From: Dichetophora obliterata
Lineage: Eukaryota; Arthropoda; Insecta; Diptera; Sciomyzidae
DNA: 64,000 nt
Direction: 5' to 3'
Assembly (NCBI GenBank): GCA_963920525.1
Contig: OY986436.1
Coordinates: 29,029,318 to 29,093,317, forward strand
Shown here: in pieces, positions 22,391 through 31,472 of the stretch
Layout of the letters: every line of letters starts with the position of its first letter
Position numbering within the stretch: the stretch's first letter is position 1
Made by a program: the position numbers and the translations under genes
The notes under the pieces: generated by a model
What the model was told of the DNA's origin: nothing
The model's input: the letters and a program-made list of their open reading frames with translations, nothing else
The model's database searches: none

Positions 22391-22507
22391 CGCTGGGTTT
22401 CAGCTAGTATAATATAATTGTTAAGCTACTACCTTTGTTTTTTAAAGGAACATGTTGTCATAATACTAATATTGAATATCAAATAGGCTTAAGTAGATAC
22501 GCTTATA

Positions 22508-23453
22508 AAGGGTGGTTAATTTTCAAGGGCCGATGTTGATTTTGAATAAAACACAAATTAGTTAGGAAATTATTGTCATTTCTTTTTATTATGAGAGATT
22601 ACGTGAGATAACACGGCCATTGAATTTGTCGTGCAAAAGAGCCATTGTTTCGCTAGCTGTGTGGTAAGTGGCACCGTCCTGTTGAAACCACATATCTTCT
22701 ACATCCATACCTTCCAATTCGGGCCGATGATGCCGCCAGCCCATAAACCGCACCAAACAGTCACTCTTTGTGGGTGCACTGATTTTTCGACAATCACTCT
22801 TGGATTATTATTCGCCCAAATACGGCAATTCTGCTTATTGACAAATCCACTGAGGTGAAAATGTGCCTCATTACTGAGGATGATTTTCTTCAAAAATTGA
22901 TCATCACTGTTGCCATATCTTGCCACAATTCTGACCATAACGGAACCTTGAAATGGTCAAGAGGCTATAGCTCTTGAATCAATTGCACCTTGTAAGCGTG
23001 TAAATGCAAGTCTTTATGCATAATGTTCATCAACGACGAGAGTGAGAGGTGCAATTGTTGGGCACGACGACGTGTTGAGGTGGATGGCTCTTCAGCCACA
23101 CTATCGCGAACAGCAGCAATATTTTCTGCAGTACGAGTTTTACGAGCATGCACTGGTGTTTTCGCATCTCCTACAGACCCGGTTTCCTCAAATTTTTGCA
23201 CGATTTTTCCAATTGTACGCACATTTGAACGATTAAATTGACCGAAAAAATCACGAAGTGCACGATATGCATTTTGATTTGAACGTCCATTTTCATAATA
23301 AGCCTGAATAACTTTTACGCGTTGCTCGATTGTGTATCTTTCCATGGTTCAAATTGAATTAGTCTGAAATTGAGAAATGTCAAATGAAATGCAAAACTTG
23401 ACGTTTAGGTGTGGTTCACATTCAACATTGGCCCTGAAAATTTAACCACCCTT
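22508..23453 (-). mobile_element. Tc3-like element, internally deleted (946 bp)
   Basis: Inverted ends AAAGGGTGGTTAATTTTCA (left) and AAAGGGTGGTTAAATTTTC (reverse complement of right) abut TA at 22506-22507 and 23454-23455. Similarity continues for about 40 bp through GGGCCRATGTTGA. The length is below that expected for a complete element (about 1.3 kb) because the C-terminal third of the transposase is gone. Confidence 0.88.
22575..23345 (-). pseudogene. Tc3-like transposase, truncated and frameshifted
   Basis: Starts MERYTIEQRVKVIQAYYENG (23345) with the N-terminal helix-turn-helix (RALRDFFGQFNRSNVRTIGK), the linker KTPVHARKTRTAENIAAV and the second DNA-binding helix (LHLSLSSLMNIMHKDLHLHAYK). 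A Lys codon has become a stop after LIQEL, followed by a frameshift. The next frame (22938-22699) holds KKIILSNEAHFHLSGFVNKQN, where the usual first catalytic Asp of SDEAHF is Asn, and HPQRVTVWCGLWAGGIIGP. About 60 residues are then deleted, and a third frame gives MWFQQDGATYHTASE (second catalytic Asp) and FNGRVISRN before the right end. The third acidic residue and C-terminus are absent. Confidence 0.88.
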
Positions 23454-23619
23454 TATTGTAGCATTACCAACTTTGATGTATTATAAAAGAACTTGTTTCT
23501 TATTATATAAATAATATTTTAAAACGAATTGAATAAATGAAATGAAAATAAATGAAATTATATAACAAAAATTTATCCATGGTCACTCCTCACATCATTT
23601 AAAAAAAAAAATAATGTGG

Positions 23620-23862
23620 TATATCGTCGCTGCGCCTACAAAAATGGTTATGTGTTTTTCAGCAACTTTTCAGGAGAACAAAAAACTGATTTTGTTTCGG
23701 AGCATTTCTACTAATGCGAGCACATAGCTGTTTTAATAACTTCGAAACCAAAAGAGATCTATAAAAGCGGCAAACGCAGATATATGGGCGAAAATATGCA
23801 ATAAAATAAATTAATAAAAATCACATAACCATTTTTGTAGGCATAGCGATGATATGTTATAT
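23620..23862. mobile_element. MITE with ~35 bp inverted ends
   Basis: Left ATCGTCGCTGCGCCTACAAA and the reverse complement of the right end ATCATCGCTATGCCTACAAA continue into AATGGTTATGTG on both sides. The unit is ~240 bp with TATA-rich borders, suggesting TA insertion. No coding capacity. Confidence 0.75.
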
Positions 23863-23865
23863 ACC

Positions 23866-26525
23866 TGATTAATGGTTGCCGAGCTCAAATCTGGGGTCAA
23901 TTTTTTCATAAACATCAAACAATTTGAATTTATGTCCCGTTTTCAAGAAAACAGGACCTGAAAAATATTATTTATATGAAAATATTTAAAAATCATTTAA
24001 TAATTCTTTTCTGGTGCCAACTGGTGCTGAGTAAAAACGCCATATTTTAGTATAATTGTTAGAGAATACTATACCATTATTTAAGGTCGTTCGGTGATAC
24101 ATTTGAAAAGTTAATAATTATGTATAACATTTGAAAAAAAATTTTTTTTCTTCATCATGTATTAATATCTTCCGCTTTACCTAGGATAACAAATTTTTTT
24201 TTTGCACCTTACTTTTTTATGAACTGTAAAAATAAAATTATAGGCAAAAGTTTTGGTAAAAATTTTGGTAAGTTTTTGGTTATAAAAACAAAAAATACTA
24301 AATTTTTGGCTCTTTGCTTTCTTTTATAAATAAAGGAGCCATAGAGGTAAATTTTTATGTTTGTTTTTGGATTATATTAAGTTTAATTGTCCTAAAAGAG
24401 ATATCTGGGCTTATTTTAATATTTTACCACTTTCGTTTTTTTTTAATTTTGGCCAGTTTTTCTTAATTTTAGACCTGTGTGCGTCGTCAGACTAACATTT
24501 CTTAGTAAAAATTTCTAGAAACTAACGATACGCAAACAGTCACAGTGCTAGAAATTATCCAAGAAACTCAAATTAATTTTATAAAATACATATTCTTTCC
24601 TTCAAATTTATTAAAAAATCAAATAAAATTGATTAATCTGCTTCTAGGCAACATTTTAGATTTGGTTGTTTTTTTTTACCCCTTCCCTCATTCAACACAC
24701 GCCACATAATTAAATTATAAATGAAAAGTTTTTTGGCCTACAAGCCAATATTTTAACAACTTAATTTTGCAGTGAAAGCAAATACAACCCAATAGTTGAT
24801 GAACTCCTTGCACCACGTTGCAAACGTGTGCTGAACACGCGACGGGGATGCAACAGCGAATAATTTCAAGACAGGACATTCATAATGAAAAAAAAATAAA
24901 CAACAATGCACAAATGCCGAAAGGATAATCAGTTCAGCAAGCTTGTAGATATAGACATAAAAACGCATGCACGCGCCTGCCACGCCTACTCTACACCGGC
25001 ATGGGACAAGCCGCTAGTCATGCTTGCACACTATTTATGGCACCACACAAGAAAAAAAAACATAATTTATAATAATGCTGCAAAGCAAAAAAATCCTTTA
25101 AAAGCATGTATCCTGCTTGCCCGACTAATTGCAAGTATCGCAGGATATTTATAAATTTTTTTATTAAAATTTATAAAATATCTTCTTCTTTTTCTTTTTC
25201 AGTATAGCATCAGGTTACGCATGCCGCACGTTGTCCTGTGAGAGTTCAAACTTTTGCTGGTTGTTTTCTTCTTCCTCTTTTTCAATCCTTACCAGCAACA
25301 GCCACGTGCAAAAATCATTCGAAAAACAACAATAAAAGCTGGCAATCAAAATATGATCGTGTGCATACAGCCAGCAGTCAAGAATGTTGATGTTGTTTTG
25401 GATGTTGTTGTTGTTTCGTTATTGTTTTTGCTGAAAAGAACTCTGTGCAGCAGGATGATAAGCTTGATGCTGATGAGTACAAGTTTGCTGCGTTGATACG
25501 AGTACAACACACAGAGACAAATTTTTTGCATTAACGCAGATTTTGTTACAGGCGTTTATTCTTAAGGTGGCTTTGGGATCTAAAGCTTCATAAGAAGCTC
25601 ATTGTTTTAAACGATTTTCTTTAAATGCAATGCTTCTTTACTTAAAAAAGAAAAAAAAAGGGCTTGGCGATTCGGGCTAAAGTATATAGTTTTTAATAAA
25701 ACTCATCTTCCGTTTGTTAGCTTGTTTATTCGACCGGAATACGCCGACTGAATACGGAATCTAAGCGACTGAATGAATTTATCTCAAATTTGCTACACAT
25801 ATTTTGTGCATCCCAGATAAGATTGCTACACAATAAGTTTTGACAGCGTTCCTTACACCCCTTTTGCACTAACGCAAATTTACTTACTAAAATATTTTAG
25901 ATGTTTTGAATTTTTGGCTAGTTTATTTATACAAAAAATTTCTGTTATTTCGACATCAAAGGCATTTACATATCTTGAAAATAGTTGAAATTCTTAGAAC
26001 AACGACTTTTTCATAGAACATCGATACCTAAGAATTAGAAAAAACGGTATGAAAAATTAAGGTTTTGGCTTTTAATGCAAATATCTCAGCTGTATTTATA
26101 AATATTTCATTAAAATTTTATTGTTCAAAAGCTAAAAAAGCACTTAATAAAAATAGTTTGTACTGTAACATTAGGTTGAAATTTATATTTTTATATTTTT
26201 TAAAGTTTGCTGTTTTTTCCGTTTTCCAACAAAACAAATCTATTCAACAAGGTATATATCCATGGAAAACCCTTGAAGTTATCTCTTTTTGTACTTGGAA
26301 AAAATATTGCACATTATGACTTTTTTACTTGTATTGAAATAACAATTAATGAAAATAACGGCAAACGGAATGTCCTTTATATTTTAAAATTATACATGGG
26401 TTATGGTTGATATCTCGTTGAATAGGTAATAAATTAACCATTCTTTTTATACCCATATTGCTTGCGTAAAAGGGAAAGCCACCAGTTTTTCGGACTAATT
26501 TTTCAAATTTAGGCCCTTATAACTG
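23866..26525. other. No gene recognised
   Basis: Mostly AT-rich. At 24479-24500 the sequence TGCGTCGTCAGACTAACATT resembles the end repeat of the Tc1 element at 3.7-5.4 kb and may be a solo end. The segment 24750-25530 is less AT-rich, with TTGTTG runs near 25390, and looks like unique sequence. Frames here have no recognisable motif. Confidence 0.4.
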
Positions 26526-26529
26526 CTAA

Positions 26530-26708
26530 GGCTGCAAACAGAGTGAACGTCGAAGTGGACAGGTAGGCAGACAGGAGCATTAAAATTATGTGAACAAGCG
26601 AGATAAAAGTAAGCTTGACTTTATTTCTATCTCGTTTCTTCGCAAGGCACTGCCTGCTCCTGTCTGCCTGCCTGTCTGAATCGGCGTTCACTCTGTCCGC
26701 AACCTAAG
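26530..26708. repeat. MITE-like inverted repeat, ~50 bp arms
   Basis: The left arm (CAAACAGAGTGAACG, then AGGTAGGCAGACAGGAGCA) pairs with the right arm whose reverse complement reads CGGACAGAGTGAACG and AGGCAGGCAGACAGGAGCA. The arms are separated by about 65 bp. The ends lack an obvious target duplication. Confidence 0.7.
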
Positions 26709-26728
26709 CCAATTGCGAGCGGCCTGTA

Positions 26729-26862
26729 GTGGAATTCCCAAAAATTTAACGATAATAATTTTTGTCGTTATCGGTTATTGTGCGTGCCACGTTCATAGTA
26801 AATGACAGTTTTCGCTAACTAACGATATCGAAAATCGTCGTTAAAGCGTTTGGGAATTCCAC
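26729..26862. mobile_element. Small MITE (134 bp)
   Basis: Ends GTGGAATTCCCAAA are a perfect inverted pair, bounded by TA at 26727-26728 and 26863-26864. Inner sequence is also partly self-complementary (AACGATAATAATTTTTGTCG against the ATCGTCGTT region). It follows the previous inverted repeat by only about 20 bp. Confidence 0.85.
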
Positions 26863-26984
26863 TACTGGTGTGGATTTAGGAGTTCAAAAATTCATATAAT
26901 TTACAAAATAATAATGAGAGTTGTCGCTATTCTTGAATTATTCCATATAAGTAATCATTACTTTTGATTTTTGCTATTTTTCCA

Positions 26985-26986
<2 letters not shown>

Positions 26987-27021
<35 letters not shown>

Positions 27022-27036
27022 TATTATTATTTATTT
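26987..27036. repeat. (ATT)n microsatellite, LINE 3' tail
   Basis: About 16 ATT units with one TTATT interruption. On the LINE strand this reads (AAT)n and marks the 3' end of the element. Confidence 0.9.
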
Positions 27037-27389
27037 AGACAAATTGTTGACATTTAAGACTTAAATATTTTACATGCCGCATATAAAAATTGATAACAAC
27101 TAATTAAATAAATTATAATAAACTATTACTATAATTACTAAAGTAATTATAGAGATATTAATTCAAAAAAAATTTCAGATTATTTTACTGAGTCATCATA
27201 TAAAACGGAATACAATTCAATTATTCGAGGATAAAAATACAAAAGAAAACTGTTTCAAATATATATAAAAATTATTAAGATAATAATGCCAAAAAAATTA
27301 TATTGAAAGGAAAAAATTTTAAGAAAGTAATTAAAAATTAATTTATGTTTTAGTAAAGGATAACAAGATCAGAAACAGGAGAGATAGAG

Positions 27390-30215
27390 TTAAGAGAAAT
27401 AGGTGAAGATTAAATGCTTAAAGTGGTTAGGGTTGGAAATTGTTTTAATGTTTCTTGGAAGTGAATTCCATAGTCTTATGGCACTAACGAAAAACAATCG
27501 GCTAGAGTTTAGGTAGTTATGCCTCGGAATAACAAGGTTCATGCTTCTGTTTGATCTACAAAACGTTATCTTCTCAAATAGATATCTTGGACAACGAGAG
27601 TGGATGACCTTATGTAAGGAAATGCAATTTATTGCTTCAAGATAGCTGAGCAAGTTACGGCCTAATAACTGTTTATTAAAGGGTGTTATATGCTCATACC
27701 TCCGAAGATCATAAACATAGCGTGTAGAGTTGTTAAATGCAACTTGAATTTTGTGCATAGATCTCGAGTCAAGTTTGCTATAAACGACTTCCGCATAAGA
27801 AAATATTGGCAATAACAGCTGTAAGACAAGCTTCTTTCTAGTTTCAACAGGTACGAACGCAGCAGTCATCCGAAGATTTCTGAGAACATAATAAATTTTA
27901 CTAACGCAGGAGTTTACATGATCTTCACAAGACAACGACGAGTTTATTTGGTAGCCGAGAATAGAAGCCTTTCTTACAAATTTTAGCTCAACGCCATTTA
28001 GGAAAATAGGGGGAACATCGAGATTCATATAAGGTGTTTGTGAAATCGGTAACACATACGATTTAAGAGGATTCAATTCCAGCATATTTAAATCTTCGTT
28101 CACTCTTGCACATAAATCTTCAGAGATACAATTGGGTCTGGACATATACAACTGCAGGTCATCAGCATAAGCATGCATGGTTACATGATTGCATGTTCTA
28201 AAAATATCATTTATGAACATGGTAAACAGAATTGGGCCAAGAACTGAGCCTTGCGGAACTCCACTTCTGGTAGCTTTAAAAGACGAGAAATTGTTTTTTA
28301 CCCTTACTCTTTGAGACCTGCCATTTAAATAGCTAAACATGAAACGAACAGACGTATCAGAAAAACCAAAGTTATGCATGAGTTTTCTACACAGTAAAAA
28401 ATGGTTCACGGTGTCAAACGCTTTAGAAAAGTCTAACAGGCAGAGTAAGCTCAAATGGCCCATATCATATGGCACTCTAATGTCATCCAAGATTTTTACC
28501 ACAGCAGAGGAACAGCTATGTCCAGGTCGAAAGCCCGACTGCCAATTATGTATTAGGTCAAAAGTATTTATATGGTGGACAATTTGTTCAGCCATGAGGT
28601 GCTCGCATATTTTGGACAACGAAGGCAATAAGCTTATTGGACGGAAATCGGATGGTCCGCAAGCATTGGTTTTTTTCGCGATGGGAATAACAGTTGCTAC
28701 TTTCCACAGATTAGGATAACTGGAAGTGGTAAAACATTGATTTATAATATGTGCAAGTGGACTCAGTACATAAGGTAAAATATATTTAATAAATTTAATG
28801 CTGATGCCATCAACACCAGTGGCGTTTGATTTAATTTTTTTAATACAACGTGCTATGTCCATTTCATTCACTGTGCTAAATTGAAACTCATAGGGACACA
28901 TACTGAAAGGTTCATCAACATATGCAGATATAAAGGAGGCCGTAGATGAAGAATCAGTAGCGAAATAATCATTTAGCAAGTTTGGGTTAATATCACACGG
29001 TTCGGTTTCTTTATTATATACACCGAAGCTCTTCAGGTTTTTCCACAACTGTTTAGATGGTAAAATTGGATTTAATTTTGACATAAAGTACAACTTTTTG
29101 GAAACTCTTATAGAATTTGTAGCTTTATTCCTGGCTTTTTTATATTCCTCCCAGTTTAATAAATTGGTATGCCGCTTCCACTTGCTGTAAGCTCTGTTCC
29201 TTTTTTTAAGTGCTAATTTGACAGACTCAGTAAACCAAGGGCAGTTTTTGTTGGTAATGTAACGTGTGCGCAAGGGAATATTCATATCAAACAAATTATT
29301 TATGTTGTTTATGAAAAAATGTAGCTTTTCATCGACAGATTCAAAAAACCAACATTCTGACCAGTTTATTTGAGATAAACTATTAAACAATGATGAAAAA
29401 TCAGTGGACCTATAGTCACGATAACGAAAGGAGGTCTCAGAAGCAGTCCTTGTAAAATCAATATTCAACGTGCAAAAAATTAGGTCATGATCGGAAACAA
29501 ATGAGATTTGATCAAAAAGCATTACAAGTGAAGGATCAGACACAATAAATACATCTAACAAGCTTGGACAGACATTGTTTGAGAAACGTGTTGGCATAAT
29601 GTTATTTACTACATTAAGACCTACTTGGGCTACATCATCGAGAAACTTACGGGAGAGATTGTCGTTAGCTAAGAGGTTTATGTTGAAGTCACCACACAAG
29701 ACAAAATGTTCGAAATCAATTACGCAATTCAATATTTCAGTAAATACTGGTTCCAGACTACAGCTACGGTTCGGATTGTACACGCATGAGACTAACACTT
29801 TAACATTATTATCCAATATAGATATATTTATAAATTCGACACCTGATCCAATTGACATTCCTACCACCTTTGCGTTTAAGTTTTCTTTACAATAAATTGC
29901 AACACCACCACCTCTACTTTCCAATCTGTCGTTTCGAAATAGTTTAAAGCTTTGTAACTTGAAAAACGAGTCGTTTACATCCGCATGAAACCAAGTTTCC
30001 GATACACAGATAACATCAACGCTAGAATCTGAAAATGCACACTTTATACAATCCATCTTAGTGTCATTAAGACTTCTTGCATTAAAATGTACAATTCTCA
30101 GACCAGAGCCCTGGTTACAGAGAATGTTAATAAACGTTTTATGATTTTCGCCAGTATTACCACAATAACTATTAACACTTGACATTAAAACAGAAGCAAA
30201 CACAACAACAAACAC
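27390..30215 (-). CDS. LINE ORF2: endonuclease and reverse transcriptase (941 aa)
   Basis: Encodes the enzyme that nicks genomic DNA and copies the element RNA at the nick. Residues ~38-250 are an EEP-type endonuclease with IVHFNARSL (Asn45), SETWF (Glu73), the RGGGVAIY loop, CVYNPN, GDFNIN (Asp176, Asn178) and a SDHD box (241-244). A linker with NCPWFTESVK (~324-333) leads to the reverse transcriptase (~500-780): VIPIAKK, FRPISLLP, GFRPGHSCSSAV, LLDFSKAFDTVNH (Asp595), SGVPQGSVLGP, and AYADD (Asp685/Asp686). The C-terminal LINE domain contains YYVLRNLRM and RLWNSLPRNIK. No stop interrupts it, and all catalytic residues are present. Met11 may be the true start, as the first ten residues look hydrophobic and non-conserved. 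The family is CR1/jockey-like by motif style; the clade needs a tree. It is the most intact gene in the window and possibly recently active. Confidence 0.95.
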   Translation of the reverse strand: MFVVVFASVLMSSVNSYCGNTGENHKTFINILCNQGSGLRIVHFNARSLNDTKMDCIKCAFSDSSVDVICVSETWFHADVNDSFFKLQSFKLFRNDRLESRGGGVAIYCKENLNAKVVGMSIGSGVEFINISILDNNVKVLVSCVYNPNRSCSLEPVFTEILNCVIDFEHFVLCGDFNINLLANDNLSRKFLDDVAQVGLNVVNNIMPTRFSNNVCPSLLDVFIVSDPSLVMLFDQISFVSDHDLIFCTLNIDFTRTASETSFRYRDYRSTDFSSLFNSLSQINWSECWFFESVDEKLHFFINNINNLFDMNIPLRTRYITNKNCPWFTESVKLALKKRNRAYSKWKRHTNLLNWEEYKKARNKATNSIRVSKKLYFMSKLNPILPSKQLWKNLKSFGVYNKETEPCDINPNLLNDYFATDSSSTASFISAYVDEPFSMCPYEFQFSTVNEMDIARCIKKIKSNATGVDGISIKFIKYILPYVLSPLAHIINQCFTTSSYPNLWKVATVIPIAKKTNACGPSDFRPISLLPSLSKICEHLMAEQIVHHINTFDLIHNWQSGFRPGHSCSSAVVKILDDIRVPYDMGHLSLLCLLDFSKAFDTVNHFLLCRKLMHNFGFSDTSVRFMFSYLNGRSQRVRVKNNFSSFKATRSGVPQGSVLGPILFTMFINDIFRTCNHVTMHAYADDLQLYMSRPNCISEDLCARVNEDLNMLELNPLKSYVLPISQTPYMNLDVPPIFLNGVELKFVRKASILGYQINSSLSCEDHVNSCVSKIYYVLRNLRMTAAFVPVETRKKLVLQLLLPIFSYAEVVYSKLDSRSMHKIQVAFNNSTRYVYDLRRYEHITPFNKQLLGRNLLSYLEAINCISLHKVIHSRCPRYLFEKITFCRSNRSMNLVIPRHNYLNSSRLFFVSAIRLWNSLPRNIKTISNPNHFKHLIFTYFS

Positions 30216-30926
30216 TTAAAGCATTTAGAGGAAATATTATGAAAAGGAAAAATAAAAGAGAAGAAATAGCAGAAATTAAGACATAAATATATATAAACGC
30301 AAAACATATCAGAAAATACAGAGGTAATAATAACTGTATTTTTTGCAATTACCTTCCGGCTGAACTCCTGCCAATGGGGAATATGCGGGGAAAAACTTAC
30401 AAGGCTGGATTCCAACGAAAGACAAACAAAACCTTGTGGATTATTACTTCAATTTGGATTTTTTCCAACTTTATTGGGGATGTTGCTTCGATGCTTATAA
30501 AAGTAGTAGTTTATGAACACGGTTAAGTTTTAAATCGTATAAAAAACAATTTTGATATTATTGAATATGAAATTAAGATTTTATGCAGAATTTAATGCAT
30601 TTAGTGGTAATTTTAAAAAATATGAAAAACTTATGAAAAATTCGATTGATTTTTTGGAGTGCAGTTCTCCGCTTAAGACCTTGCCGTTCATAGGTTGCAC
30701 CAAAAAGAGAAAGAGATCAGAGCGTTAACGGAGCTCGTGGGGAGCCATTGCAGTAAGTGTAAAACGTGGTGTAAAAACGACGAGGCAGCAAGGTGGTAAG
30801 CAGAGAACTGCAATTCCGTGCGTACTTTTTTCCGCACAAGCAATGCAAACAATTAAGAAAATGAAAATTATGATTTTATCTGATTGTGACGCGAACAATA
30901 ACACAGCAATGAACATTAAATGGCAA
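30216..30926. other. Gap between ORF1-like frame and LINE ORF2
   Basis: No protein similarity in any frame. On the minus strand there are GT-rich splice-donor-like strings (CTTGTAAGTTT near 30400, GAAGGTAATTG near 30350), but no paired acceptor leading into ORF2 was convincing. It may be the LINE's own spacer, a 5' junction or a separate insertion. Confidence 0.35.
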
Positions 30927-31472
30927 CTAATTAGCACCAGCCTCAGTAGCAGCATTGCAGATAATACTATGAAGCTCATCTTCGCATCTGATTTTAACTG
31001 CATCACTGCCTTTGCACCTTCTGATGAAGACCGATCCTCTGCGAGTAAATGCATTGAAAATTTCGTTTCTGCGCTTACAAGAAATAGCAGCTTGCAAAAG
31101 TTTCCTTGACTCGACAGTAAGGCTTTCATGTATGTAAACGTTACTGTCTGAGTCAAGTCCCGCATCTATTAGATTAACTGCCTTTTTAGCTCTTCTTCTA
31201 AAATCGCCAAACGCCTTTAAAACTCGATTTCGGTCGAATGGTGTATAAAATTTTATAATTACCACAGGGGTGGAGTTTCTTGCATTCGGCTTAGTACGAA
31301 AGATATCTCTAATTTGGGGTGATTGAAATTCTATATACCTGCAGATGAGATTAAAGATTTTCTCCACTTGAGTATGATAACCCAAATAAAACTGCATCTG
31401 ACGAGTAATCAATGTTTTTGCTGCTGTTGTTGTTGTTGACGCTAGTGTTGTTATCGTCGATTTTTTTTGCAA
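30927..31472 (-). CDS. LINE ORF1-like protein fragment
   Basis: 181 codons without stop. The segment from residue ~35 onward contains IFNLICRYIEFQSPQIRDIF, TPVVIIKFYTPFDRNRVLKA, a short basic stretch, YIHESLTVESRKLLQAA, and FTRRGSVFIRR then RCEDELHSII. The pattern of a beta-rich RNA-binding fold, then NESLT-like helix and a GxVxxR strand is that of the C-terminal domain of LINE ORF1 proteins related to baculovirus FP25-type domains, which bind element RNA. The first ~30 residues (Thr/Ala-rich, from a CAA/CTG repeat) look unrelated, and the usual N-terminal coiled coil or zinc knuckles are missing, so the frame is probably 5'-truncated. It is oriented like, and upstream of, the intact ORF2. 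Confidence 0.6.
   Translation of the reverse strand: MQKKSTITTLASTTTTAAKTLITRQMQFYLGYHTQVEKIFNLICRYIEFQSPQIRDIFRTKPNARNSTPVVIIKFYTPFDRNRVLKAFGDFRRRAKKAVNLIDAGLDSDSNVYIHESLTVESRKLLQAAISCKRRNEIFNAFTRRGSVFIRRCKGSDAVKIRCEDELHSIICNAATEAGAN

Larger units (their letters stand above)
18823..22407 (+). mobile_element. Non-autonomous Helitron-like element
   Basis: The 5' end is A|TCTATGTATATAAAAATGG at 18823, and the 3' end is a short hairpin (CAGC-AACGC-GCTG, 22383-22395) followed eight bases later by CTAG|T at 22404-22407. TC start, CTRR end preceded by a hairpin, and insertion between A and T without duplication are the Helitron hallmarks. The opening text, with CCGCTGAACCGATC soon after the start, is typical of insect Helitron left ends. 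No Rep/helicase gene is present. The interior is almost entirely tandem and direct repeats. Confidence 0.72.
26987..31472 (-). mobile_element. CR1/jockey-like LINE, ORF2 intact
   Basis: On the minus strand the order is an ORF1-like frame (31472-30927), a ~700 bp gap, an intact ORF2 (30215-27390), a ~350 bp 3' UTR and an (AAT)n tail (27036-26987). ORF1-ORF2-tail order and orientation are those of a LINE. The large gap is unusual, so the ORF1 frame may come from another copy. The 5' limit and target duplication could not be fixed. Confidence 0.75.

Noticed and set aside
30725..31165. 146-residue minus-strand frame overlapping the ORF1-like frame
   Set aside because: It is an out-of-phase shadow of the ORF1-like coding region, with no domain of its own.
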